Of a stretch of DNA of 64,000 bases, positions 7,713-18,087 are shown one piece after another. The notes below the pieces were generated by a model. It did no database searches. It saw only the letters and a list, made by a program, of their open reading frames with translations, and was not told the origin of the DNA. Position 1 is the first letter of the stretch, and each line of letters opens with the position of its first letter. Made by a program: the position numbers and the translations under genes. The stretch is from Gemmatimonadota bacterium (GTDB lineage Bacteria > Gemmatimonadota > Gemmatimonadetes > Gemmatimonadales > GWC2-71-9): the NCBI GenBank assembly GCA_003222035.1, contig QHUS01000059.1, positions 1-64,000 of the forward strand, in the 5' to 3' direction.

Positions 7713-8788
7713 CGGATGCCGCCATGAGAGGAACGCACTCCGAGCGCGGCGTCGTGCTCCCGATGGTACTGCTCGTGGTCGTGGTGCTGGCGATTCTTCT
7801 GGCGGCGGGGTTCGCCGGGCTGAGCAGCGAGCGCCGGGTTCACGCCAATGACGAAGCCGCGCTCGACGCCTTTACGCTCGCCGAGACGGGCCTGGAGCTG
7901 TTTCTGGCGAAGCGCGACTCGTTCGGATTCGCCGCGGCGCCGCCGGCTCCGAGCGAGTCGACCCGGATCGCGCTGCGAGGCGGCTACGCCGATGTGGTGT
8001 TGACCCAGATGCGCGTGGACGCCGCAGCCCGGCGCTACGGCTATGTCGTCCGGTCGCATGGCGTGAGCACCGTCAAAGCCCTGACCGGCACGCCGCAGGC
8101 GGAGCGGACCGTCGCTCAGTTTGCGGTGTGGCAGGCGACTAGCGTGAAGGTCCTCGCGGGCTGGACCAGCCTGAGCGGCCTCCGGAAGAACGGCAACGCG
8201 GGCACGCTCACCGGCGACGACGGGTGCGGGCAGGCAGACACGGTGGCCGGTGTCGCCGTGCCGACCGTCCCGGGATACAGCGGGCAGACGGGGCCGGTCA
8301 GGGGTAAGCCGCCCATCCTCGATCTGGGCACGCCACAGCAGGCGGCGGCGGCCACCGGGATCGACTGGGACGCGGTCGTCAACAAGGGCGCCGTCCAGCC
8401 GGACATCACGATTCCCCCGGGCAACTGGCCCGACTTCAGCAATCCCAACTACTGGCCGGTCATCAAGCTGGTCGGCGACTGGACGCTCCCCGGTGCGGGG
8501 CAGGGCACGCTGATCGTCACGGGTAGCTTGACGATAAACGGCAGCAACATGTGGAACGGCATCATCCTGGCCGGCGGCAATCTCACCTCGAACGGAAACA
8601 ACACGGTCGAAGGCGCCGTCGTCAGCGGACTGAACGTGGAGTTGGGGCAGTCGCTGCCGCCGGCGTCGGTGGGCAACGGAACCAAGGTCTTCCAGTACAA
8701 CTCGTGTAACGTCACCAGGGCAATGGCCAAAATGGCCCAGCTGGTGGGCTACTCGAACGCCTGGGTCGACAACTGGCCGACGTACTGA
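7709..8788 (+). CDS. PilX-like minor pilin/assembly protein with Gly/Asn-rich C-terminus
   Basis: SERGVVLPMVLLVVVVLAILLAAGFAGLSSERR N-terminal helix; SLTINGSNMWNGIILAGGNLTSNGNNTVEGAVVSG. Confidence 0.65.
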   Translation: MTDAAMRGTHSERGVVLPMVLLVVVVLAILLAAGFAGLSSERRVHANDEAALDAFTLAETGLELFLAKRDSFGFAAAPPAPSESTRIALRGGYADVVLTQMRVDAAARRYGYVVRSHGVSTVKALTGTPQAERTVAQFAVWQATSVKVLAGWTSLSGLRKNGNAGTLTGDDGCGQADTVAGVAVPTVPGYSGQTGPVRGKPPILDLGTPQQAAAATGIDWDAVVNKGAVQPDITIPPGNWPDFSNPNYWPVIKLVGDWTLPGAGQGTLIVTGSLTINGSNMWNGIILAGGNLTSNGNNTVEGAVVSGLNVELGQSLPPASVGNGTKVFQYNSCNVTRAMAKMAQLVGYSNAWVDNWPTY

Positions 8789-8980
8789 TCAGCGCCCCCG
8801 ACGGACCAGCGCCAACAAGCCGAAGCCGAACGCAAGCAAGACGGCGCCCCACACGAGGTCGATAGGCACGCCCGTCGGAGCGGTCGCGGGCTCGCCGAGC
8901 GTGGCCGCGCCGTACGCCGTGAGCAGCGCGCCCAGCAGGGCAAAGAACGCGCCGAGCGGCAGTCGAATGTCGAGTGTCAC
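8789..8980 (-). CDS. Small two-helix membrane protein downstream of SSS symporter
   Basis: MTLDIRLPLGAFFALLGALLTAYGAA...IDLVWGAVLLAFGFGLLALVRRGR; one base separates it from the symporter stop. Confidence 0.6.
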   Translation of the reverse strand: MTLDIRLPLGAFFALLGALLTAYGAATLGEPATAPTGVPIDLVWGAVLLAFGFGLLALVRRGR

Positions 8981-8981
8981 G

Positions 8982-10811
8982 TTAGAAAAAGACCAGGTTG
9001 AGGGCGAGTGTAAACGCAAGCACCAGGACCGCCAGGGCCGCCGGACGCTGATACCAGCGTAGGGTCGGGTCAGTCGGCTTGGGCGTCAGTCCCCACACGA
9101 GCCCGGGCAGGTCGTCCGGCGCGCGCGGACGCGTCACGAGCGAGACCAGGATTGTCACCACGAAGCAGGCCGTCCAGGCGACGATGGCGGTCCAGAAGGT
9201 CTGCGCCAGCTCGCTCGGGTACGTCGTCAACGATCCCAGATAGCCACCCTTCACACCGACCGTCGCACCGACGGGCAGGGACAGGCCGTGATGGGCGGCG
9301 GCGGCGAGGGTACCGGCGAGCAGTCCGGCGAAGGCGCCGTGCCCGGTGGCACGCTTCCAGAACATACCGAGCGCGAAGGTGGCGAAGAGCGGAGCGTTTA
9401 CGAACGCGAACACGAGTTGCAGAAAATCCATGATGTTGTTGAACGATGCCGCCACATAGGCGGCCGCGATGGAAATCACGACGCCGACGATCGTCGCATA
9501 GCGACCCATGGCGAGGTAGTGCGAGTCGGGCGCGGCACGCCGCAGGTAGCTCTGGTACAGGTCGTAAGTCCACACCGTGTTGAACGCCGTCACATTCCCC
9601 GCCATCCCCGACATAAACGACGCCAGCAGCGCCGTCAGCCCGAGCCCGAGCAGCCCCGCCGGGAAGAAGGTCACGAGCAGCATCGGCGTAGCGAGATCGT
9701 AGTCGAGCACGACCCGGCCGGCAGCGTCATGCAGCGGTGCTCCCGTGCGTCGGTCGAGCTTAGGGGGCACGACTCCCGACGCGGGCGCGGAGGTCGGGGG
9801 AGGTTGGGGGAGGTTGGTGGCGGTTGTGGAGGTGATTGTTGCAGCGGCCGCGGGTCCTGCGTTCCTCACGCCGCTCGTGGGGCTCACGACGAGCGCGAGC
9901 ATGCCCGGCACGATCACGAGGAACGGAAACAGCATCTTGGGAACCGCCGCGATGAGCGGCGTGCGGCGGGCCGCGGTCATGGAGTTCGCGGCCATGGCAC
10001 GCTGCACCACGAGAAAGTCCGTGCACCAGTATCCGAACGACAGGACGAAGCCCAGGCCCATCACGAGTCCGAACCACTCGACTCCCACGGGATTGGCCGC
10101 GGCGTGACCCATGAAGGCCCAGCTGCGGGTGTAAGCGCCGGCCGCGAACCCGCGGGCAGTAGCGTGCTCCGCGAGCCGGGCCGACAGCCCGGGCCAGCCG
10201 CCGACGGCCCGAAGGCCCAGGAGCACCAGGGGTGCGAACCCGAGCACGATCAGGAAGAACTGCAGCACCTCGTTGTAGATCGCACTCGTGAGGCCGCCCA
10301 GGAAGATGTACACGAGGACCACGCACGCCGCGACCAGGATGCTCGCGTCGAAGCTCCAGCCGAGCAGCAGGTTGAGAAGCTTCCCCATGGCGTAGAGCGA
10401 GATGCCCGACGAGAATACGGTCATCACGGCGAACGACACGGCGTTGACCGCACGGGTCTTCTCGTCGAAGCGGAGGCGCAGGTACTCGGGGACCGAACGG
10501 GCCCGGGACCCGTAGTAGAACGGCATCATGAACAGGCCGAGGAAGATCATGGCCGGGATGGCGCCGACCCAGTAGAAGTGGCTCGTAGCGATGCCATACT
10601 TCGCGCCCGACGCTCCCATCCCGATCACCTCCTGAGCGCCCAGGTTGGCCGATATGAATGCCAGCCCGGTCACCCACGCGGGGATCGACCGGCCGGAGAG
10701 AAAGAAATCCTCGCTGGTGTGCACATAGCGTCGTAACGTCGCCCCGATGCCGAGCACGAACGCGAAGTAAAGTAGCATGACCACATAGTCGATCCATGCG
10801 AGTCTGGTCAA
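8982..10811 (-). CDS. Sodium:solute symporter (SSS/SGLT family)
   Basis: EDFFLSGRSIPAWVTGLAFISANLGAQEVIGMGASGAKYGIA. Confidence 0.93.
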   Translation of the reverse strand: MTRLAWIDYVVMLLYFAFVLGIGATLRRYVHTSEDFFLSGRSIPAWVTGLAFISANLGAQEVIGMGASGAKYGIATSHFYWVGAIPAMIFLGLFMMPFYYGSRARSVPEYLRLRFDEKTRAVNAVSFAVMTVFSSGISLYAMGKLLNLLLGWSFDASILVAACVVLVYIFLGGLTSAIYNEVLQFFLIVLGFAPLVLLGLRAVGGWPGLSARLAEHATARGFAAGAYTRSWAFMGHAAANPVGVEWFGLVMGLGFVLSFGYWCTDFLVVQRAMAANSMTAARRTPLIAAVPKMLFPFLVIVPGMLALVVSPTSGVRNAGPAAAATITSTTATNLPQPPPTSAPASGVVPPKLDRRTGAPLHDAAGRVVLDYDLATPMLLVTFFPAGLLGLGLTALLASFMSGMAGNVTAFNTVWTYDLYQSYLRRAAPDSHYLAMGRYATIVGVVISIAAAYVAASFNNIMDFLQLVFAFVNAPLFATFALGMFWKRATGHGAFAGLLAGTLAAAAHHGLSLPVGATVGVKGGYLGSLTTYPSELAQTFWTAIVAWTACFVVTILVSLVTRPRAPDDLPGLVWGLTPKPTDPTLRWYQRPAALAVLVLAFTLALNLVFF

Positions 10812-12184
10812 AGCTTGTACGTCTCCTTCGCCAGCTCGTACGCGAGCGCCCGGGCGATGCGGCGGGCATCGTCCTTGGACACGATGTGGCGTGCTGTGAG
10901 GCGAGCCAGGTAGTTCGCGTCCACCCGGCGCGCCAGGTCGTGTCGCGCGGGGATGGAGCAGAAGGCCCGCGTGTCGTCGTTGAACCCGGCCGTCTTGTAG
11001 ATGCCGGCCGTCTCGGTGGTCTGCTCGCGAAACCGCGTCATCCCCTCGATCGAATCATGGAACCACCAGGGCGGCCCCAGCCGCACGGCCGGGTAGTGCC
11101 CCGCGAGGGGTGCCAGCTCCCGGCTGTAGGTGGACTCGTCGAGCGTGAACAGCACCAGTGTCAGGCGGGGGTCGTTGCCAAACGCGTTGAGCAACGAGCG
11201 CAGATTCCGCGTGAACTCCGTGGCGACGGGAATGTCGCCACCCCGGTCGGCACCGAACCGCTCGAACAGCGGCTGGTTGTGGTTCCGAAACGCGCCGGCG
11301 TGGATCTGCATGACGAGCCCGTCTCGCAATGACAGCCGCGCCATCTCCATCAGAAGGTGGGCCTCGAACCGGCGCTCGTCCGCCGGGCCGGCCTTGCCCT
11401 GGCGTGCCAGCTGGAACAGGGTGTCGGCTTCGTCGGGCGAGAGCCAGGTCGTGTACGGCTCCAGGACGGCGTGGTCCGTCGCCGTGGCACCCATCTGCTT
11501 GAAAAACGTACGCCGGTCCTCGAGGGCGCGCAGGAACTCGGCGTAGTCCACGAGCGGAGCACCGTGCTCCCGCCCGAGCTTCTCGAGCTCCTGCGCCCAC
11601 CCGGGCGCCGCGATCTTGAACACCGCGTCGGGACGAAAGCAGGGTATCACGCGGCCCTTCCACCTGGATTCCTTGATCGCACAGTGATGGCGGAGCGGGT
11701 CGCTCGCGGCATCGGTAGTGGCCAGCACCTCGATGTCGAACCGCTCGAACAGGGCGCGCGGCCGGAAGTCCGGCCCCGCCAGTCGCTCCATGATCTCGTC
11801 GTAACTACGCTCGGCGGTCTCCGCGGAGAGCGGGGCGCTGACGCCGAGGACCTCGTGCAGCTCGTGATCGAGCCAAGCGCCGGTCGGTGTGCCGCGGAAC
11901 AGGAAATACTGCTCCGCAAAGAGTCGCCACACCGCCCGAGGCTCGCCCTGGAGCAGCCGCTCGAGCGGGATGCCCCGGCTGTACAGCATGCGGAGGATGT
12001 AGTGGTCCGGCTGGACGATGAGCGCCGCCGGCTCGGCGAACGGCTCGTTGGTGGCCAGGATGCGGGGATCCACGTGGCCGTGCGGCGAGACGATCGGGAG
12101 CCGGCGGGTTTCCTCGTACAGCTCACGCGCGACGCGCCGCACCGCCGGATCGGGATCGAAGAACCGGTCTTCGTGGAGGACCAT
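10808..12184 (-). CDS. uxaC: Glucuronate isomerase
   Basis: LPIVSPHGHVDPRILATNEPFAEPAALIVQPDHYILRMLYSRGIPLERLL...HYPAVRLGPPWWFHDSIEGMTRFREQTTETAGIYKTAGFNDDTRAFCSIPARHD. Confidence 0.95.
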   Translation of the reverse strand: MVLHEDRFFDPDPAVRRVARELYEETRRLPIVSPHGHVDPRILATNEPFAEPAALIVQPDHYILRMLYSRGIPLERLLQGEPRAVWRLFAEQYFLFRGTPTGAWLDHELHEVLGVSAPLSAETAERSYDEIMERLAGPDFRPRALFERFDIEVLATTDAASDPLRHHCAIKESRWKGRVIPCFRPDAVFKIAAPGWAQELEKLGREHGAPLVDYAEFLRALEDRRTFFKQMGATATDHAVLEPYTTWLSPDEADTLFQLARQGKAGPADERRFEAHLLMEMARLSLRDGLVMQIHAGAFRNHNQPLFERFGADRGGDIPVATEFTRNLRSLLNAFGNDPRLTLVLFTLDESTYSRELAPLAGHYPAVRLGPPWWFHDSIEGMTRFREQTTETAGIYKTAGFNDDTRAFCSIPARHDLARRVDANYLARLTARHIVSKDDARRIARALAYELAKETYKL

Positions 12185-13495
12185 TTACACGACTGGCGTC
12201 CAGCCCGGCTCGTACTCGCGTTGCCACAGCCGCATTGCCTCGGCGTCGTCGAGAATGTGGCCCGACGAGGGGTCCGTGCGCAGCGCGCGTCCCGTAGTCT
12301 GGGCGATGTTGCCGAGGTGGCACAACAGCACGCTCTTCGCTCCCTCCTCGATCGGCTGGCGCAGCGCGCTTCCCGTGCGGATCGCGTCCACGAAGTTGTC
12401 GATGTGCAGGCCCGTCATGGCGTCGTCGGAGCCGGTATCGAGCCCGTCGCCGGACTTGGCAGCGAGCGATTGCTTCACGGCCTTGCCCTTCGGATCGTAG
12501 ACGGTGTAGCCGTCGCGGTCCACCACGGCGCTGCCCTCCGTCCCGAGAATGGCGGTCCCGCGGCCGCGGCCGAACGTGGTCAGGCCGTTGCAGCTCTGGC
12601 CCTGCCAGATAATGGTCTTTCCCCCCGCGAACTCGAAGCAGGCTTCCTGCGTGTCGGGGAACTCCCAGTCGTCCTGAAAGTGGTAGCGACCGCCCGTGGA
12701 CGTGACACGCGTCGGATAATCGACGCGCAGCGCCCAGCGGGCCACGTCGATCTCGTGCGTTCCGTTGTTGCAGATCTCGCCGGTTCCCCAGCGGTGAAAC
12801 CAGTGCCAGTTGTAATGGATGACGTTATCGTGGTACGGTGTGCGCGGCGCCGGCCCCTGCCATAGATCGTAGTCCAGGTACGTGGGGACGGGCGCCGGTT
12901 GTCCACGGCCGATGCCGGCGCGCGTGTTGGCGTACCAGGCACGCGCCAGGTAGGGTCGTCCAATGATGCCCTCCGCGATCGCCTGCATCAGCTCGATCGA
13001 CTTCGGCGCCGAGCGCTGCTGAGTCCCCATCTGTACCACTCGCCGGTACTTGCGCTGCCCATCCACCAGCAGCTCGCCCTCGCGGGGGTTATGCCCGCAC
13101 GGCTTCTCCAGGTAGACGTGCTTCCCGGCGCGCATCGCCAGGAGCGCCGCGGGCGTGTGCCAGTGATCGGGGGCGGCGATCACGAGCGCGTCGACATCCT
13201 TGTCGTCGAGCGCCTTGCGAAAATCGCGCAGCCCCTTGGGTGGCTTGGTCTGCGCACCCGCGACGGCCGTGACGCCCTTCGAGAGGACCTGGGAATCCAC
13301 GTCGCAGACGTAGGCGACGGTGGCGTTCGCCGCGCGGGCGAAGGCGCGCCCGAGGACGCTGCCGCGGTTGTTCAGGCCCATCACCGCGACCACGACCGTC
13401 TCGGCCGGTGAGCGGAGCCACGACGGGAGGCGCGGTGCACCCGCGATTCCGAGCCCGGTGGCCGATACCGTCCTCAGGAACTTGCGGCGTTTCAT
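12185..13495 (-). CDS. Gfo/Idh/MocA family oxidoreductase with Tat-like signal
   Basis: MKRRKFLRTVSATGLGIAG; EKPCGHNPREGELLV; NGTHEIDVARWAL. Confidence 0.9.
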   Translation of the reverse strand: MKRRKFLRTVSATGLGIAGAPRLPSWLRSPAETVVVAVMGLNNRGSVLGRAFARAANATVAYVCDVDSQVLSKGVTAVAGAQTKPPKGLRDFRKALDDKDVDALVIAAPDHWHTPAALLAMRAGKHVYLEKPCGHNPREGELLVDGQRKYRRVVQMGTQQRSAPKSIELMQAIAEGIIGRPYLARAWYANTRAGIGRGQPAPVPTYLDYDLWQGPAPRTPYHDNVIHYNWHWFHRWGTGEICNNGTHEIDVARWALRVDYPTRVTSTGGRYHFQDDWEFPDTQEACFEFAGGKTIIWQGQSCNGLTTFGRGRGTAILGTEGSAVVDRDGYTVYDPKGKAVKQSLAAKSGDGLDTGSDDAMTGLHIDNFVDAIRTGSALRQPIEEGAKSVLLCHLGNIAQTTGRALRTDPSSGHILDDAEAMRLWQREYEPGWTPVV

Positions 13496-13497
13496 GA

Positions 13498-14277
13498 CTA
13501 AGGCTCCTTCACTTTGATGTTGCGGAAGTAGACCTCGTCGCCGTGGTCCTGCAGCACGATGTGCCCCTTGCGGCGGGTGGCGAAGCCCGCGATCGAGCGG
13601 AACTTGCTCTGCGCAAGCAGGGAATCGAGGCGCGGCGTGCCGAGGTCGAACTCGACGATCCTCGTCCCGTTGAGCCAGTGCTCACCGTGATTGCCCCGAA
13701 ACACGACGCGCGCTTCGTTCCACTGACCCACCGGCCGGAGACGCTTCTGCGCGTTCGGCGCGATGAGGTCATACAGCCCGCCGGCACGGTGATTCGGCAG
13801 CTTGCCGTCGACGTGGCGATCGTCGTCCAGTACCTGATACTCGAAGCCGAGCGCCGCTCGGTTCGGCGCCTGCGACATGGAGAGCTCCTCGGACACGTTG
13901 TACTTCACGCCGCTGTTCGCGCCGGGCGTCACTTTCCACTCCCAGCTCAGCTCGAAGTCGCCGAACGTGTCTACGGTCATCAAGTCGCCGCCCTGAGCGG
14001 GCTGCCCGTCCGCCAGCTTCGGGACGTTGCCGCTCGCGATCTTCATGATGGTGCCGTCCACGACCTTCCAGTGCGCCGTCGGCACGCTGTCAAGCCCGAG
14101 GCCGCGCCACCCCTTGAACGTGTGGCCGTCGAACAGGAGGCGCCAGCCGGCGGTCCGCGCGGCGTCGGTCAACGTGTTGGGCGGGTCTACGGTGCCTGCT
14201 GCCTGGGTCTGGGCCCGCCCGCTCGCCACGCAGGCCAAAAGGATGGCAAGGGCGGCTCGCCCTACCGAACTGATCAT
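13498..14277 (-). CDS. DUF1080 (3-keto-disaccharide hydrolase-type) secreted protein
   Basis: GWRLLFDGHTFKGWRGLG...GDLMTVDTFGDFELSWEWKVTPGANSGVKYNVSEE...GFEYQVLDDDRH. Confidence 0.9.
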   Translation of the reverse strand: MISSVGRAALAILLACVASGRAQTQAAGTVDPPNTLTDAARTAGWRLLFDGHTFKGWRGLGLDSVPTAHWKVVDGTIMKIASGNVPKLADGQPAQGGDLMTVDTFGDFELSWEWKVTPGANSGVKYNVSEELSMSQAPNRAALGFEYQVLDDDRHVDGKLPNHRAGGLYDLIAPNAQKRLRPVGQWNEARVVFRGNHGEHWLNGTRIVEFDLGTPRLDSLLAQSKFRSIAGFATRRKGHIVLQDHGDEVYFRNIKVKEP

Positions 14278-14371
14278 AGAATCACTCCCGCGAGAGGCAC
14301 GATCCCTGCACGTGCGCAAGTGAGGGTATTATACCGAGGTTCCTTCCGCTCGTAACGGAGCGATACCACAC

Positions 14372-16504
14372 ATGCGTCTGACCACAGCGTGTCTCCTGGC
14401 GATGTGTCTCGGCGGCCGCCCGCTCGCTGGCCAGGCGGTCCCGATCGACGCCGACGATATCGGCGGAGTCGTGACGGGCCCGAACGGCCCCGAAGCGGGC
14501 GTCTGGGTGATCGCGGAGACGCGCGACCTGCCCGCGAAGTTCGTCCGCATCGTGGTCACCGACAATCGCGGGCGCTATCTCCTGCCCGACCTGCCGAAGG
14601 CGAGCTACGCCGTGTGGGTGCGCGGCTACGGGCTGATCGACTCTCCCAAAGTGCCGGGACAGCCGGGGAAGACCTTGAACCTGACCGCGGTGGCGGCGCC
14701 GACGCCTCGCGCGGCGGCCGAGTACTACCCCGCGGGCTACTGGTTCTCACTGATTCACGTACCGGACACGAGCGAGTTCAGGGCGCACGGCGCCGATGGG
14801 AACGAAGTGGCGCCCAACGTGAGCAGCCAGGCCGAGTGGCTCAGGATCCTCAAATCGGGGGGGTGCTGGGCTTGTCATCAGGTGGGGAGCCGGGGAACGC
14901 GGGAGATTCCCGCCGCGCTCGGCACGTTCGCGAGCTCTGTGGCGGCCTGGGATCGGCGCATCCAGTCGGGACAGGCCGGCGGCGCCATGCTCGCCACCGT
15001 GAACCAGCTCGGCCGGGACCGCGCGCTCGCGATGTTCGCCGACTGGACCGACCGCATCGCGGCCGGAGAGAACCCGCCCGCTCCGCCGCGGCCGCAAGGC
15101 ATTGAGCGCAACGTGGTCATCACCGAGTGGGACTGGGCCGACCCGAAAGCCTATCTCCACGACGAGGTGTCGACCGACCGACGCAATCCGACCCTCAACG
15201 CCAACGGAGCGATCTACGGCTCGCTCGAGCTCTCCGCCGACTACCTGCCCGTGCTCGACCCGCTGCGCAACATGGCGAGCCGGGTACCGTTGACAGTGCG
15301 CGATCCCAACACGCAGCCCGCCGCGGGAACGGGGATGCCGCAACCGTCACCCTACTGGGGCGACGAGTTGATCTGGACGAGCAAGGCGAACGTGCACAAC
15401 CCGATGTTCGACGAGCGCGGGCGCATGTGGCTCACCGCGACCGTCCGCCCGCCGGACAATCCGGACTTCTGCAAGGCGGGCTCGACGCATCCGTCGGCGA
15501 AGCTGTTTCCTCTCACGCGGGCCGGTCGCCACCTCGCGGTCTACGATCCCAAGACGCAGAAGCTCACTCACATCAGTACGTGTTTCAGCACTCACCACCT
15601 GATGTTCGCCGAGGACTCGAACCGCACCCTCTGGACGTCGGGCGGCGGCCCGGTGGTTGGCTGGCTCAATACGAGGTTGTTCGACGAGACCGGAGACGAG
15701 GAGCGGTCGCAGGGGTGGACCGCGCTCATCCTCGACACGAACGGGAACGGGCGGCGCGACGATTACGTCGAGCCCGACCAGCCCGTCGATCCCTCGAAGG
15801 ACAAGCGCATCCCGGGCGGCTTGTACGCCGTCGCGCCTGCGCCGGACGGCTCGGTTTGGGGGACGATCCTCGGCTTCCCAGGCGCCGTCGTCCGCCTGGT
15901 GCCCGGGCGCAACCCGCCGCAGACCGCACTGGCTGAGCTGTACGAGTTGCCGCTCGACAAGTCGGGCAAGCCGGTCGCCGGGTTTTCGCCACGCGGTGGC
16001 GACGTCGATCGCAACGGCGTCTACTGGACCGCGCTCGCGAGCGGCCACCTCGCGAGCTTCGACCGCCGCAAGTGCAAGGGGCCGCTGAACGGGCCGACGG
16101 CGACCGGACAGCACTGCCCGGAAGGGTGGACGTTCTATGCGGAGCCGCTGCCCCAGCTTCAGGGCGTGACTGACCCTGGGAGCGCCGGGGCGAGCTACTA
16201 CACCTGGGTCGATCAGTTCGGCGTGTTGGGGCTGGGAAAGAACGTGCCGATCAACACGGGCAACGCTGCCGAAGGCCTGCTGGCGCTCGTGGAAGGGAAG
16301 TGGGTCGTGCTGCGCGTGCCGTATCCCCTGGGATTCTACACGAAATGGCTCGACGGTCGGATCGACGACGCGGGAGCCGGTTGGAAGGGGCGGGAGCTCT
16401 GGGCCACGGTGAGTACACGAGCGCCGTTCCACATGGAAGGGGGCAAGGGCACCACCAGCAAAGTGCTGAAGTTCCAGTTGCGTCCCGACCCGCTCGCTCA
16501 CTGA
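14372..16504 (+). CDS. Secreted carboxypeptidase-regulatory-like domain protein with c-type haem motif (CWACH)
   Basis: Signal peptide; [65 protein letters not shown]. Confidence 0.78.
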   Translation: MRLTTACLLAMCLGGRPLAGQAVPIDADDIGGVVTGPNGPEAGVWVIAETRDLPAKFVRIVVTDNRGRYLLPDLPKASYAVWVRGYGLIDSPKVPGQPGKTLNLTAVAAPTPRAAAEYYPAGYWFSLIHVPDTSEFRAHGADGNEVAPNVSSQAEWLRILKSGGCWACHQVGSRGTREIPAALGTFASSVAAWDRRIQSGQAGGAMLATVNQLGRDRALAMFADWTDRIAAGENPPAPPRPQGIERNVVITEWDWADPKAYLHDEVSTDRRNPTLNANGAIYGSLELSADYLPVLDPLRNMASRVPLTVRDPNTQPAAGTGMPQPSPYWGDELIWTSKANVHNPMFDERGRMWLTATVRPPDNPDFCKAGSTHPSAKLFPLTRAGRHLAVYDPKTQKLTHISTCFSTHHLMFAEDSNRTLWTSGGGPVVGWLNTRLFDETGDEERSQGWTALILDTNGNGRRDDYVEPDQPVDPSKDKRIPGGLYAVAPAPDGSVWGTILGFPGAVVRLVPGRNPPQTALAELYELPLDKSGKPVAGFSPRGGDVDRNGVYWTALASGHLASFDRRKCKGPLNGPTATGQHCPEGWTFYAEPLPQLQGVTDPGSAGASYYTWVDQFGVLGLGKNVPINTGNAAEGLLALVEGKWVVLRVPYPLGFYTKWLDGRIDDAGAGWKGRELWATVSTRAPFHMEGGKGTTSKVLKFQLRPDPLAH

Positions 16505-16520
16505 GGGGGAGGGAGAGGCG

Positions 16521-18083
16521 ATGCACCGGGCGTGGGTGTTGTGCCTCCTAGTGCCGCTCGTCGCGCAGGAACGTGCTCTCCCAACGACTCACGTGGCGGG
16601 CCGCGACTCGGTGGACTCGGTCAGACTGGTGGTCCACACCGACTCGGCGCGCGACACGATCAGCCGCCACATCTACGGTCAGTTCGCCGAGCATCTGGGG
16701 CGCGACATCTACGACGGCTTTTGGGTCAAGGGCGCGGACAAGCAGTGGCACCTGCGTGCCGACGTGATCGCCGCGCTGCGGCGGATCAAGGTACCGAATC
16801 TCCGGTGGCCGGGCGGCTGCTTTGCCGACACGTATCACTGGAAGGACGGCGTCGGTCCACGGCCGCAGCGCCCCAAGATCGTCAACTCGACGTGGGGCGG
16901 CGTCACCGAGGACAACAGCTTCGGCACGCACGAGTACCTCGAGCTGGTCGACCGGATCGGCGCCGCGCCATTCATCGTCGGGAACGTCGGGAGCGGCACG
17001 CCCCAGGAAATGGCGCAGTGGTGGGAGTACGTGAACTTCGACGGCGTGAGTCCGATGGCCGATCTGCGGCGCCGCAACGGGCGGCCGCGCCCCTGGGGCG
17101 TGCGATTGTGGGGCGTCGGGAACGAAAGCTGGGGCTGCGGCGGGAACATGACGCCCGAGTACTATGCCGACGTCTATAAGCGCTTCGTCACCTTCCTGCC
17201 CGCGTACGGCCAGACGCGACCCTTCCGGATCGCCACGGGGCCCGCCTCGGAGGACTACCGCTGGACGGAAATCGTGATGCGCGACGCGGGCCGGATGATC
17301 GACGCGCTCGATCTGCACTACTACACGGTGGTGGGCACCTGGGCCAAGAAGGGCTCGGCCACGGATTTCACGGAGCGGGAGTGGTTCCTCGCGCTCGAGA
17401 AAGCGTTGCACGTGGAGGAGCTCATCACCCGGCACTCAGGCATAATGGACCGTTACGACCCGCAGAAGCGCGTAGCGCTGATCGTCGGCGAATGGGGCCT
17501 GTGGCACGACGTCGAGCCAGCCACGAATCCGGCGTTCCTGTACCAGCAGAACACGCTACGGGACGCGCTCGTTGCCGCGGTGTCGCTCGACATCTTCAAC
17601 CGCCACGCCGACCGCGTGCGGGGAGCCAACATCGCACAGACCATCAACGTCCTCCAGGCGATGATCCTGACGCAGGGCGATCGCATGATCCTCACGCCTA
17701 CGTACCACGTGTTCGAGATGTATAGTGTGCACCAGGACGCGAGGTTGCTCCCGCTGACGCTCGTGGGAGGCCCCTACGAGCTCGAAGGCCGGTCGATTCC
17801 CGCCGTGAGCGGCTCCGCGTCACTGGACAAGGAGGGCCGGATCCACGTGACCCTGACCAACCTCGACCCGATCCGGGCCCGCTCGGTAAGCGCAGAGCTG
17901 CGGGGGACGCAAGTGTCGCGCGTGTCGGGGCGGGTGCTCACGGCAGAGGCCATGAACGCGCACAACACGTTCGAGCAGCCGGACGCCGTACGGCCTCAGG
18001 CGTTCACGGGGGCGCGACTCGCGGGGCAACGGCTCACGCTCGAGCTACCGGCTAAGTCGATCGTGGTGCTCGAGCTGCAATGA
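16521..18083 (+). CDS. Alpha-L-arabinofuranosidase, GH51
   Basis: [23 protein letters not shown]...[24 protein letters not shown]...[25 protein letters not shown]. Confidence 0.94.
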   Translation: MHRAWVLCLLVPLVAQERALPTTHVAGRDSVDSVRLVVHTDSARDTISRHIYGQFAEHLGRDIYDGFWVKGADKQWHLRADVIAALRRIKVPNLRWPGGCFADTYHWKDGVGPRPQRPKIVNSTWGGVTEDNSFGTHEYLELVDRIGAAPFIVGNVGSGTPQEMAQWWEYVNFDGVSPMADLRRRNGRPRPWGVRLWGVGNESWGCGGNMTPEYYADVYKRFVTFLPAYGQTRPFRIATGPASEDYRWTEIVMRDAGRMIDALDLHYYTVVGTWAKKGSATDFTEREWFLALEKALHVEELITRHSGIMDRYDPQKRVALIVGEWGLWHDVEPATNPAFLYQQNTLRDALVAAVSLDIFNRHADRVRGANIAQTINVLQAMILTQGDRMILTPTYHVFEMYSVHQDARLLPLTLVGGPYELEGRSIPAVSGSASLDKEGRIHVTLTNLDPIRARSVSAELRGTQVSRVSGRVLTAEAMNAHNTFEQPDAVRPQAFTGARLAGQRLTLELPAKSIVVLELQ

Positions 18084-18087
18084 CGGG

